NCBI GenBank assembly: GCA_001768675.1
Contig: MELN01000022.1
Location: forward strand, 83,429-104,114
Source of the DNA: Actinobacteria bacterium RBG_16_64_13
Lineage (GTDB): Bacteria > Actinomycetota > Thermoleophilia > RBG-16-64-13
Reading direction: 5' to 3'
Length of the DNA: 20,686 bases
Numbering within the stretch: position 1 is the first letter of the stretch; every line of letters begins with the position of its first letter. Shown piece by piece: positions 1 through 7,698 of this stretch. The position numbers and the translations under genes are program-made. The notes beneath the pieces were generated by a model, which did no database searches, was not told the DNA's origin, and worked only from the letters and a program-made list of their open reading frames with translations.

Positions 1-816
1 CCGCTGGCGAAAGAGCTGGGGCTGATCGAGGAGCGTATCGACGACATCGACGCCTTCATTGCGCAGCTATCGGAACACAACATCATTCCCATCGCGCGGG
101 TCGTGTGCTTCAAAGACAGCGCCCTGGCCAAGAAGCGGCCGGACCTGGCGGTGATGGACAAGGACGGCGGTTTGTGGGAGGACTTCAAGGGCCTCAACTA
201 CACGAATCCGTATAACCATGAGGTGTGGGAGTACATCGTGCAGGTGGCGGAAGACGCTGCCAGGCATGGTTTTCGCGAGATCCAGTTCGACTACGTCCGT
301 TTCCCGAGCGACGGCCGCATCTCCGATGCGAAGTATCCTGGACAATATTCCAGCAAGCCGGACGCTATCGCCGGCTTTCTCTCCTATGCGAAGGCTCGCC
401 TGGAGAGACTGGGCGTGTGGGTCTCGGCCGACGTCTTCGGGATCGTCATCCAGGATACGGCAGATACCCTCACCATCGGGCAGAAGGTCGGGAAGATGAG
501 CGCGAACGTTGACATAATCTGCCCCATGGTCTACCCGTCGCACTACAACGATGGCTCCTACAACGTGGACGACCCGAACTCGCAGCCCTACGAACTTGTG
601 AGCGCCGCGATGAAGGAGACCGCAAGCCGGTTAGCCGGCACGGGCGCCATGGGCCGGCCCTGGCTCCAGGACTTTTCGCTATACGGAGTGAAATACGGGG
701 TGGAGAGGGTCAAGCTCGAGATCAAAGCCGCCGAAGAGCAGGGATTCAGCGAGTGGATCCTCTGGAACGCGAGCAACAACTACACCGAGGGTGCGCTGCG
801 GAGCGAGGGGAGCTAG
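1..816 (+). CDS. Putative glycoside hydrolase-like protein (COG1306/DUF4015), 5'-truncated
   Basis: The reading frame is open from base 1, so the N-terminus lies outside the window; 271 residues are visible, ending in a TAG stop. The motif FDYVRFPSDGR (about residues 96-106 of the visible part) and the C-terminal WILWNASNNYTEGAL match what I recall of the COG1306/DUF4015 family, predicted (beta/alpha)8-barrel proteins related to glycoside hydrolases. Other family-like stretches are VSADVFGI and ICPMVYPSHY. Members are often secreted, but the region that would carry a signal peptide is missing, so location is unknown. Substrate and activity are not established for the family. It converges with the adenine deaminase gene and shares the CTAG at its stop codon with it. 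Family assignment is from memory of motifs; no catalytic acid pair is claimed. Confidence 0.8.
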   Translation, partial: PLAKELGLIEERIDDIDAFIAQLSEHNIIPIARVVCFKDSALAKKRPDLAVMDKDGGLWEDFKGLNYTNPYNHEVWEYIVQVAEDAARHGFREIQFDYVRFPSDGRISDAKYPGQYSSKPDAIAGFLSYAKARLERLGVWVSADVFGIVIQDTADTLTIGQKVGKMSANVDIICPMVYPSHYNDGSYNVDDPNSQPYELVSAAMKETASRLAGTGAMGRPWLQDFSLYGVKYGVERVKLEIKAAEEQGFSEWILWNASNNYTEGALRSEGS

Positions 817-2546
817 ACCAGGAGCGGGACCAATTCTTGCGCCTGAACGTCCAGGATGCCGCCCAGGGTCAGTCTCAGCCGGGGAATGACGCTCAGGGTC
901 ACGAAACTGAGCACCATGAACGGCTCTTCAAAGTCCACGCCGAGGTCCGCGACGGCGGCCTCCAGGGAGCGCAGCCTCCGCCCGACAACGTCCACCGGAA
1001 GGTCGGTCATGAGACCGGCCAGGGGCAAGGGAAGGGTCTGGACGACTCCCCTGTCGACCACAGCCAGTCCTCCTCCGCCCGAGGCGACCGCCTGAGCGGC
1101 AAGTAGCATGTCCTCAGGGTCTATCCCTGTCACGAGCAGGTGGTGAGCGTCGTGAGCGATCGTGGTAGCTATGGCTCCACGGCCAAGCCCGAGCCCGCTC
1201 ACCAGACCGTGCCCCATCTGGTTGGGAGAGGGGCCTGCGGCGGTGATCTGCCCGCTGCGTTCCAGTAGGGCTGCCAAGGCTACATCCTTGTCAGGATCGG
1301 CCAGCACCCGGCCATGGCGGGCTCGGATCTCGACGATGCGTTCGTCGGTCACGATAGTGCGCGGGGCGAGGTGGATCGCCCGCGCCCGATGCGAGCCGTC
1401 CGCGGCCGCGGGAGCGAGGTCCTCGGGGCGAGCGACGCTGAGGTGGAACGGCGTGGAAACAAGTGCCGGCGTCGCCGGGAGCGGGACCGTGACCGTGCCG
1501 TCTTTGGCGACGAGGGTCCCTGCCTGGACCACCAAGCGCGGGTGGGGGAAAGAGGGATCGTCGACCACCAGGAGGTCGGCACGCAGGCCAGGGGTGATGC
1601 TGCCCCGGTCGTGCAGGCGGTAGAGGGTGGCGGGGTTCAGGGTCGCGGCCCTAAGGGCATCACTGAGTGCCACACCGGCTCGCACCAAGGCGCCCACGAC
1701 GCCGTCGATGTGGTGGTGCTCGGCCAGGGCCGCAGCGTTGCGGTCATCGGTACAGAGGGCTGTGCGCTCGGTGCCGTGCTGGACGAGGAAGGGCGTCGCT
1801 CGCGAGAGGTCGCGCGCGGCCGAGCCTTCACGAACGAGTATCCACATTCCAAGCCTGCGCCGCTCGAGGAGGAGTTCCGGGTCGCTCGTCTCGTGGTCGC
1901 TGATGGGTCCGGCGATGAGATAGGCGGCAAGATCCCTGCCGGTGATGTCGGGGGCGTGACCATCGATCACATTGCGGAAGGGATCCTGCGCGAGAGCGGC
2001 GGAAGGCTGCCCACCCACCAGTCCCATGTAGTCCATGGCCTCGCCCAGGCCCGTCACTCCTTCCCGGGCAAGAAGGTCGGCGACGTCGTCACCGGTCAGC
2101 CGGCCTGTGGCCTGTTCGAAAGGCGAAGCAGGCACGGTGGTCGGGACCATCAAACGCAGATCGATCGGGAGGCCGGTTCGCGCCTGCAAGTAGAAGTCCA
2201 TTCCTGCGCGCCCCACTACGTTGACCAACTCGTGCGGCTCTGAAATGGTAGTGGTTATGCCGTGAACGGCCAGGGCTTCCGCGAACCTAGGGGGAGAGAG
2301 GAGGGACGTCTCGGGATGCACGTGGGCGTCGATGAATCCCGGCAGGAGGTAGGCTCCCCGCGCATCGATTGTCTGAGCGGCTTGGCCGGGATAATCACCG
2401 ACCCCCGCGATCAGCGATCCGCAGAGAACCACGTCGGCCGTGAAGAACTCTCCGGTGAAGGGCGAATAGACTTTGCCCCTCTTGAGCAGCAGACTCGGAG
2501 GATCGAGGCCCAAGGCCACGCGGCGGCATTGTTCGCGCTCATGCAT
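813..2546 (-). CDS. ade: Adenine deaminase
   Basis: Amidohydrolase-superfamily enzyme converting adenine to hypoxanthine and ammonia in purine salvage; cytosolic and metal dependent. From the chosen start it is 577 residues, normal for the Ade family. Visible landmarks in order: GFIDAHVHPE (metal-binding HxH, H75 and H77), SEPHELVN (H105), GLGEAMDY, IDGHAPDITG, ISDHET, REGSAARDL, CTDDR, and the Ade-specific C-terminal half with GGGLAVVD, LPLPLAGLMTD and FMVLSFVTLSVIP. I chose ATG at 2546 because similarity begins soon after it. A TTG at 2603 would add 19 residues that look unlike Ade. No clear Shine-Dalgarno precedes the ATG, while a TATTCT -10-like box ends 10 bases upstream, so a very short or absent leader is possible. 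It is divergent from the ACT gene and convergent with the DUF4015 gene. Confidence 0.93.
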   Translation of the reverse strand: MHEREQCRRVALGLDPPSLLLKRGKVYSPFTGEFFTADVVLCGSLIAGVGDYPGQAAQTIDARGAYLLPGFIDAHVHPETSLLSPPRFAEALAVHGITTTISEPHELVNVVGRAGMDFYLQARTGLPIDLRLMVPTTVPASPFEQATGRLTGDDVADLLAREGVTGLGEAMDYMGLVGGQPSAALAQDPFRNVIDGHAPDITGRDLAAYLIAGPISDHETSDPELLLERRRLGMWILVREGSAARDLSRATPFLVQHGTERTALCTDDRNAAALAEHHHIDGVVGALVRAGVALSDALRAATLNPATLYRLHDRGSITPGLRADLLVVDDPSFPHPRLVVQAGTLVAKDGTVTVPLPATPALVSTPFHLSVARPEDLAPAAADGSHRARAIHLAPRTIVTDERIVEIRARHGRVLADPDKDVALAALLERSGQITAAGPSPNQMGHGLVSGLGLGRGAIATTIAHDAHHLLVTGIDPEDMLLAAQAVASGGGGLAVVDRGVVQTLPLPLAGLMTDLPVDVVGRRLRSLEAAVADLGVDFEEPFMVLSFVTLSVIPRLRLTLGGILDVQAQELVPLLV

Positions 2547-2632
2547 CGTCTGTACTAGAATAGCGTCCGTTCGTGTGGTTCTGGGGAGTTGACTCGCCGA
2601 CAACGCCGCTGTCCATGATACTCGGGGGCCTC
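2547..2632. promoter_or_regulatory. Divergent intergenic region with overlapping -10-like boxes (ade / ACT-liv)
   Basis: These 86 bases separate two divergent genes and should hold both promoters. On the plus strand TAGAAT (2556-2561) resembles a -10 box; on the minus strand the overlapping TATTCT (2562-2557) has the TAnnnT pattern. No convincing -35 pairs with either at 16-18 bases. A second plus-strand possibility is TTGACT (2589-2594) with GATACT (2617-2622), but the 22-base spacing is too long for a standard sigma-70-type promoter. The overlap would make the two directions compete if both are real. Confidence 0.3.
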
Positions 2633-3043
2633 ATGAGTATTACTCAGTTGTCCGTATTTGTTGAGAACAAGCCAGGGCATCTCGCTGATGCTCTAGGTAC
2701 CCTCGCCGCGGGTGGAGTGAACGTTCTCTCGTTCACCATCGCGGATACGACCGACTATGGGATTCTCCGGCTGGTCGTCGATCAGGTGGAGAGGGCCGAA
2801 GCCATCTTGAGTTCCACCGGCTACACCGTGGTCGATCACCAGGTGGTATGCGCCGTCTTGCCGAATGAGCCGGGCGTATTGGCTGCTGTGGCTCGACTGG
2901 TCTCGGATTCCGGCCTGGACATCGAATATATCTATCTTGGGGCCCGGGATTCGCTCCTGCTCAAGACCGAGGAGTTCGAGCGGCTGGAGATTCTGTTGAT
3001 CGAAAACGGTTTCCGGGTGCTGGGGCCCGGTGATCTTCGCTAG
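2633..3043 (+). CDS. Tandem ACT-domain protein
   Basis: A 136-residue protein of two ACT modules: residues 1-70 (SITQLSVFVENKPGHLADAL, then IADTTDYGILRLVVD) and 71-136 (VVCAVLPNEPGVLAAVARLV, then IEYIYLGARDSLLLKTEE). Each opens with the beta-strand plus xxPGxLA pattern of ligand-binding ACT domains, which usually bind amino acids and act as regulatory sensors. No catalytic or DNA-binding domain is attached. It resembles COG4747-type ACT proteins often encoded beside phenylacetate-CoA ligase genes in anaerobes. The ATG at 2633 starts exactly where ACT similarity starts; upstream in-frame codons back to 2573 look unlike ACT sequence. A GGGGG tract about 5 bases upstream may be the ribosome binding site. 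It lies 26 bases before livH, so it is probably first in the liv-paaK operon. Its ligand is unknown; an aromatic or branched-chain amino acid is a guess from context. Confidence 0.88.
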   Translation: MSITQLSVFVENKPGHLADALGTLAAGGVNVLSFTIADTTDYGILRLVVDQVERAEAILSSTGYTVVDHQVVCAVLPNEPGVLAAVARLVSDSGLDIEYIYLGARDSLLLKTEEFERLEILLIENGFRVLGPGDLR

Positions 3044-3069
3044 CGGGGTGGGTAGCCGGCGATGAAACC

Positions 3070-3948
3070 GTGAGTTTCGACCAGTTCCTCCAGTACATCT
3101 TCAGCGGGATCACCAGCGGGGCGATCTACGCCTTGACAGCGATCGGGTTCACGCTGGTGTTCAACGCCACGCAGATCATCAATTTCTCGCAAGGCCAGCT
3201 GGTGATGCTTGGAGGCATGACGGCCGTGGCCCTGCACGGTGCCGGAGTACCCCTGTGGGGGTGTTTCTTCGCCGCGGTGGCGATCGTGGCCCTGCTGGCG
3301 GTCGGCTTCGAGCGGGTGGCCATCCGGCCCCTGTTGCGCAAGGGCGTGCTGGCTCAGATCATCGCTACGGTGGGCGCGTCGTTTGTGTTCGAGACCGCCG
3401 TCATGCTGATCTGGGGAAGGGACGCGGTGGGCCTGCCGGCGTTCTCCGGAGAAGAGCCGCTTAAGGTCGGCGGTGCGACGATAGTACCCCAGACGCTGTG
3501 GATCGTCGGACTTACCCTCGTGATCGTGGTGGCGCTCCAGTTCTTCTATCGGCGGAGCATGTTCGGCAAAGCCGTCCGGGCGTGCGCGGTAGACCCCGTC
3601 GCCGCCCGGCTCCAGGGGATCTCCTACAGCCGCGTCGTCATCTTCAGCTTCGCGCTGACCGGCGCCATTTCCGCCGCGGCCGGGGTTATGATCACGCCCA
3701 TCAGCTTCATGAGCTATCACTCGGGGTCGCTTCTGGGACTAAAAGGATTCGCCGCCGCTACGCTCGGTGGACTGGGGAACCCCGTGGGCGCTGTGGTCGG
3801 GGGGTTCGCTCTCGGCATAGTGGAGGCGCTGGGCGTAGGGGTTGTCTCAGCAGGCTATAAGGACGCCATCGCTTTTGTCATCCTGCTGCTGGTGCTCTTC
3901 CTCAGGCCTGTAGGACTACTGGGCGCGAAAGTGGTGGTCCGGCAGTGA
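3070..3948 (+). CDS. livH: Branched-chain amino acid-type ABC transporter permease LivH
   Basis: Integral membrane permease of a HAAT-family ABC importer; it pairs with LivM to form the channel. 292 residues, strongly hydrophobic in several segments. The stretch GFTLVFNATQIINFSQGQLV (about residues 24-43) corresponds to the LivH hallmark region, and AVDPVAARLQGI (about 177-188) is the cytoplasmic coupling loop that contacts the ATPases. The C-terminal AATLGGLGNPVGAVVGGFAL is also typical. Start is GTG at 3070; an ATG at 3062 is followed by a stop after two codons. No strong Shine-Dalgarno is visible, so translation may be coupled to the ACT gene. Its stop overlaps the livM start by four bases (GTGA). 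Family calls are firm; transported substrate cannot be read from sequence. Confidence 0.95.
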   Translation: MSFDQFLQYIFSGITSGAIYALTAIGFTLVFNATQIINFSQGQLVMLGGMTAVALHGAGVPLWGCFFAAVAIVALLAVGFERVAIRPLLRKGVLAQIIATVGASFVFETAVMLIWGRDAVGLPAFSGEEPLKVGGATIVPQTLWIVGLTLVIVVALQFFYRRSMFGKAVRACAVDPVAARLQGISYSRVVIFSFALTGAISAAAGVMITPISFMSYHSGSLLGLKGFAAATLGGLGNPVGAVVGGFALGIVEALGVGVVSAGYKDAIAFVILLLVLFLRPVGLLGAKVVVRQ

Positions 3949-4949
3949 AGGCGGGGACCTTATTGTCAGGCTATCTCCGGAAACACGCCGGTTTTCTGAT
4001 CTTCGCCGTGGTGGTCATGACCATTCCGGCGTATCTCAGCGACGGCTACTACCTGTCCGTGCTCGCCTTCATGGGGACACGATTCATGATGGCCCTCGGG
4101 CTCAGCCTTCTGCTCGGCCAAGCCGGCCAGATCTCGCTCGGGCAAGCGGGCTTCGTGGGGATCGGGGCGTACGGGGCGGCCATCCTGACGACGCGCCTGG
4201 GCCTGAATCCGTGGTTGGCTATTCTTGCGGCTGCGGCGCTTTCAGCGACCATCGCCGGACTGGTGGGGGTGCCTACCCTACGGTTGAAGGGTTACTACCT
4301 GGCCATGGCTACCCTTGGGGTGAACGAGATCATCTACATCCTTCTGGTACAACTGAAGCCTCTTACAAACGGCACGGACGGGATCACCGGCGTTCCGGCC
4401 CTTGCGATCGGCGGGCTCGACCTCGGGGGTCCCAAGGCGTACCACCTTGTGGTGTGGGGAGTGGCCGTGTTGATGCTTCGCTTTGCTCTCAACCTGTCGA
4501 GATCGCGGGTCGGCCGTTCTCTGCGCGCCCTGCACCGCTCGGAGCCGGCGGCTGAGTCACTGGGGGTGGACACCTCCTACCGCAAGGTACAGGTCTTCGT
4601 TCTGGCGGCCATCTTTGCCAGCATCGCGGGCAGCTTCGATGCCTACTACGTGCACTACGTAAGTCCTGAGAGCTATACGATCACGTTCTCGATCATTCTC
4701 ATCACTGGGGTCATCATCGGCGGGCTGGGGACCCTATGGGGAGCGTTGTGGGGCACCTTGGCCATCGTGATCCTTCCCGAAGTGCTGGAGCGCTTCAACG
4801 GTGACGTCACCAATCTGGTGTTCGGCGTGCTGCTCATCGCCATCATGGTGTTGTGGCAGGGCCGCGGCCGTGGGCTGCTCGCGGGCGTGAAGGCGCGGCG
4901 ATCGAAAGGGCTCGAACAACAGGCGGCCCCGCCCGGAGCTGAGGAGTAG
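3945..4949 (+). CDS. livM: Branched-chain amino acid-type ABC transporter permease LivM
   Basis: Second membrane permease of the Liv-type importer, 334 residues. Recognisable features: the conserved LLLGQAGQISLGQAGFVGIG (about residues 53-72) and neighbouring hydrophobic helices, the coupling loop VGRSLRALHRSEPAAESLGV (about 188-207), and the late membrane motif GGLGTLWGALWGTLAIVILP. The last 25 residues are a charged cytoplasmic tail (KARRSKGLEQQ). The start is GTG at 3945, overlapping the livH stop, which implies translational coupling. livG follows after 8 bases. Alternative internal starts exist but would cut off the first membrane segment. Confidence 0.95.
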   Translation: MKAGTLLSGYLRKHAGFLIFAVVVMTIPAYLSDGYYLSVLAFMGTRFMMALGLSLLLGQAGQISLGQAGFVGIGAYGAAILTTRLGLNPWLAILAAAALSATIAGLVGVPTLRLKGYYLAMATLGVNEIIYILLVQLKPLTNGTDGITGVPALAIGGLDLGGPKAYHLVVWGVAVLMLRFALNLSRSRVGRSLRALHRSEPAAESLGVDTSYRKVQVFVLAAIFASIAGSFDAYYVHYVSPESYTITFSIILITGVIIGGLGTLWGALWGTLAIVILPEVLERFNGDVTNLVFGVLLIAIMVLWQGRGRGLLAGVKARRSKGLEQQAAPPGAEE

Positions 4950-4957
4950 CAGGCAGT

Positions 4958-5722
4958 ATGGCGCTTCTCAACATAGAGGGTGTGTCCAAGCGCTTTGGCG
5001 GCCTCGACGCCCTGCGCGAGGTCAGCTTCGCCGTCCATCAGGGGCAGATAAAGGCCTTGATCGGACCGAACGGGGCCGGGAAGACGACTCTCTTCAACGT
5101 AGCCTCGGGCTCGTATCGGCCGACCGAAGGGCGCGTGCTGTTCGCCGGGGTAGACGTCACCGGCCAGGCTCCCCACCGGATCTGCCGCATGGGTCTGGGC
5201 AGGACCTTCCAGCGCAGTCTGGTGTTCGACGACATGAGCCTCCTCGAGAACGTGGCGGTAGGGCGCTACTCTCGTACCAAAGCGGGCGTGATCTCGGCGA
5301 CGCTGAGTCTTCCGCTGCATCGCAGGGAAGAGCGGGAGACGCTCAAGGCGGCCCACGATGCCTTGCGCCGCGTTGGACTGGATGAACGCGGAGAGGAGGC
5401 GGCCGAGAACCTCCCCATGGGCGAGCGGCACCTTCTAGAGATCGCGCGGGCGTTGGCCGCCGAGCCGAGGCTCCTGCTCTTGGATGAGCCCGCGGCCGGG
5501 CTGAACGACCAAGAGTCGGCGCGTTTGGCCGAAACGGTAAGGAAAATCAGGGACGAGGGGATGACGGTGCTCCTGGTCGAGCACGACATGACCTTCGTCA
5601 TGGACATATCGGACGAGGTAGTCGTACTGGACTACGGGCGGAAGATCGCCGAGGGGCCTCCGCTGATGATCCAGGACAACGAGGAAGTGATCAAGGCGTA
5701 TCTAGGAGAGGAGCTGGGGTGA
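4958..5722 (+). CDS. livG: Branched-chain amino acid-type ABC transporter ATPase LivG
   Basis: Cytosolic ATP-hydrolysing subunit of the importer, 254 residues, normal for LivG. Walker A is GPNGAGKTT (residues 36-44), the Q-loop region is near GRTFQRSLVFDDMSLLENV, the signature helix reads LPMGERHLLEIARAL (about 152-166), Walker B is LLLLDEPAAGLN (about 171-182), and the switch histidine lies in LLVEHDMTFVMD. The LSGGQ motif is replaced by LPMGE; Liv-type ATPases commonly carry such variants, so this is not a defect. The C-terminal NEEVIKAYLGEE is the LivG ending. ATG at 4958 follows the livM stop by 8 bases. It should dimerise with LivF. Confidence 0.95.
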   Translation: MALLNIEGVSKRFGGLDALREVSFAVHQGQIKALIGPNGAGKTTLFNVASGSYRPTEGRVLFAGVDVTGQAPHRICRMGLGRTFQRSLVFDDMSLLENVAVGRYSRTKAGVISATLSLPLHRREERETLKAAHDALRRVGLDERGEEAAENLPMGERHLLEIARALAAEPRLLLLDEPAAGLNDQESARLAETVRKIRDEGMTVLLVEHDMTFVMDISDEVVVLDYGRKIAEGPPLMIQDNEEVIKAYLGEELG

Positions 5723-6939
5723 TGAAGAAAGTGTCGAGAGTGTCGCTGCTGGTGCTTGTGTTGTTGATCGGGCTCTTGGCCGTATTGGCTTTGGGCTGCG
5801 GAGGGGAGACCACCACTACGACCGCGGGAGAAGTCACGTCCACGAGCGTTGCTCAACCTACCGGGGAACCGGTGGTCATCGGTGCGATCGTGGCGGCGAC
5901 GGGCCCGGGTGCGGCTCTGGGCGAGCAAGAGCGTAACGTGCTGCAGATGATGGAAACCCAGATCAACAACGCGGGCGGGGTCTTGGGACGGCCGGTGAAG
6001 ATCGTGATCGAAGACGACAAGAGCGACCCCAAGGAAGCCGTCACGGCTGCCAACCGCCTGATCGATCAGGAGAAAGTGGTGGCCATCATCGCCGCGACGA
6101 CCTCGTCGTCGACGTTGGCGGTTAAGGAGATCACCGCGGCCAAGGGCCTGCCTCAGATGGCGATGGCGGCTGCCAATGCCATCACCGACACAGCTCCGAT
6201 GGAATGGATCTGGCGGACCCCGCAGAAAGACGCGATGGCCGTGGCTCGGGCGCTCACGTACATCTCCGGCACGCTGAAGTTGAAGAAGATCGCAGTCTTG
6301 CACGACGAGAACGCGTTCGGTTCCTCGGGCGCCGCTGAGATCGAGAAGACCGTGGCCAGCGCCGGTCTGGAGATCGTGGCCAAAGAATCGTACAAGACCG
6401 ACGAGACCGATCTCACCGCTCAGCTCACCAAGATCCGGGGCGCGAATCCCGAAGTCCTGGTGGTCTGGGGAACGAACCCGGGACCTGCCTTGGCCGCCAA
6501 GAACATGAAGCAGCTCGGCATGGAGATCCCGTACATCGGTAGCCACGGCATCGCCAACAAGACCTTCATCGACCTCGCCGGAGAAGCGGCCGAGGGTGTG
6601 GTCTTCCCGGCGGGTAGGCTGCTGGTGCCTTCGTCGATCACCAACCCCGATCAGAAGGCCATAACCGACTTGTTCATCAAGCAGTACACCGTTGACTTTG
6701 GTTCGTCGCCGAACACCTTCGCCGGTTACGCTTTCGAGGCCATCACCCTGCTTGTCAACGCCATAAGCAAGGCAGGCAGCACCGAGCCGGCGGCCATCCA
6801 GACGGCGCTCAACGCTACGACGGGCTTCGTCGGGCCTGACGGTGTGTACAACTACTCCCCGACCAACCACGACGGCCTGACCGCCGAAGACATGATCATC
6901 GTGAAGATTCAGGGCGGTACGTGGGTGCTGGTCGAGTAG
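5722..6939 (+). CDS. ABC transporter substrate-binding lipoprotein (Liv/periplasmic-binding-protein type 1 family)
   Basis: Extracytoplasmic receptor that delivers the substrate to LivHM; 405 residues. It opens with a lysine-containing hydrophobic signal (MKKVSRVSLLVLVLLIGLLA) and a lipobox ALGC with Cys26, so a membrane-anchored lipoprotein is expected. A Thr/Ser-rich linker (residues 30-47) precedes the binding domain, which begins PVVIGAIVAATGPGAALGEQ and shows the family features GGVLGRPVKIVIEDDKSDPK, AIIAATTSSSTLAV and KKIAVLHDENAFGSSGAAEI. I chose ATG at 5722, which shares its A with the livG stop (TGATG); an in-frame GTG lies one codon upstream. Placement between livG and livF is less usual than a receptor gene at one end. 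The ligand (branched-chain, aromatic or other) cannot be told from sequence. Confidence 0.93.
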   Translation: MKKVSRVSLLVLVLLIGLLAVLALGCGGETTTTTAGEVTSTSVAQPTGEPVVIGAIVAATGPGAALGEQERNVLQMMETQINNAGGVLGRPVKIVIEDDKSDPKEAVTAANRLIDQEKVVAIIAATTSSSTLAVKEITAAKGLPQMAMAAANAITDTAPMEWIWRTPQKDAMAVARALTYISGTLKLKKIAVLHDENAFGSSGAAEIEKTVASAGLEIVAKESYKTDETDLTAQLTKIRGANPEVLVVWGTNPGPALAAKNMKQLGMEIPYIGSHGIANKTFIDLAGEAAEGVVFPAGRLLVPSSITNPDQKAITDLFIKQYTVDFGSSPNTFAGYAFEAITLLVNAISKAGSTEPAAIQTALNATTGFVGPDGVYNYSPTNHDGLTAEDMIIVKIQGGTWVLVE

Positions 6940-6954
6940 GATCTGAGGCGATCG

Positions 6955-7698
6955 GTGCTTGAACTGCACGGCGTCCGCGCCGGCTACGGGAGGATCGAGG
7001 TCCTTCACGGTCTCGATCTGACCGTAGCCGAAGGCGAGATAGTCACCATCATCGGCGCCAACGGAGCGGGCAAGAGCACGCTGCTGCGGGCGATCTCCGG
7101 GGTGGTGCGGATCTCCGGTGGCTCCATCTCTTTCGGGGGAGAGCGGATCGACACCCTCGGAGTGGAGACCATCGTCAAGCGGCGGCTCGTTCAGATCCCG
7201 GAAGGCCGGCAGTTGTTCGGACCTCTGACCGTCGAGGAGAATCTGCAACTCGGTGCTTATTCGCAGAGACGGCGCGGGAGTTCGATGACCGCCCGGTTGG
7301 AAAGGGTGTTCGCGCTATTCCCGAGGCTGGAGGAGCGGCTCGGCCAGCAGGCGGGCACGCTGTCGGGAGGGGAACAGCAGATGCTGGCCGTGGCTCGGGC
7401 CCTTATGGCCGAGCCACGGCTGCTGTTGCTTGACGAACCCTCCATGGGTTTGGCACCCATCGTGGTGCGGGACATCTTCACGAGTCTGCGGAGTCTCAAC
7501 GAGGAAGGTCTGACCATGGTCCTTGTCGAGCAGGATGCCCGCATCGCTCTGAGCCTCGCGCATCGAGGTCTCGTCATGGAGCGGGGGAGGATCGTGCTCG
7601 CGGATGCGGCTCAAGCCCTGCTGGACAACCCCGAAGTGCGGGCGATCTACTTCGGCCGCCGCAGCGCCCGGCACAGAAGCGGGATGGAGAACACATGA
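6955..7698 (+). CDS. livF: Branched-chain amino acid-type ABC transporter ATPase LivF
   Basis: Second ATPase of the importer, 247 residues. Walker A GANGAGKST (residues 34-42), signature LSGGEQQMLAVARAL (about 136-150), Walker B LLLLDEPSMGLAP (about 155-167) and the LivF-specific IPEGRQLFGPLTVEENL are all intact. It begins at GTG 6955 with GAGG about 8 bases upstream, 15 bases after the receptor stop. The last dozen residues (GRRSARHRSGMENT) are a basic extension beyond the usual LivF end. Its TGA overlaps the ATG of the phenylacetate-CoA ligase gene (ATGA), which ties the importer to that enzyme in one transcript. Confidence 0.95.
   Translation: MLELHGVRAGYGRIEVLHGLDLTVAEGEIVTIIGANGAGKSTLLRAISGVVRISGGSISFGGERIDTLGVETIVKRRLVQIPEGRQLFGPLTVEENLQLGAYSQRRRGSSMTARLERVFALFPRLEERLGQQAGTLSGGEQQMLAVARALMAEPRLLLLDEPSMGLAPIVVRDIFTSLRSLNEEGLTMVLVEQDARIALSLAHRGLVMERGRIVLADAAQALLDNPEVRAIYFGRRSARHRSGMENT

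Noticed and set aside
1314..2243. 309-codon plus-strand frame inside the adenine deaminase gene
   Set aside because: Antisense to strongly conserved Ade motifs; the translation has no recognisable domain.
2573..2632. Upstream GTG start for the ACT protein
   Set aside because: The extra 20 residues are unlike ACT sequence, and ATG 2633 starts exactly at the first beta strand of the domain.
5411..5455. Degenerate ABC signature in LivG (LPMGE instead of LSGGQ) as sign of an inactive ATPase
   Set aside because: Liv-family ATPases commonly vary here; Walker A, Walker B and the switch histidine are intact.
5632..7248. 538-codon open frame on the minus strand opposite livG, the receptor and livF
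   Set aside because: Shadow frame of high-GC coding sequence. Its translation is rich in Arg, His, Gly and Asp with no family motif, while the plus strand encodes clear transporter genes.
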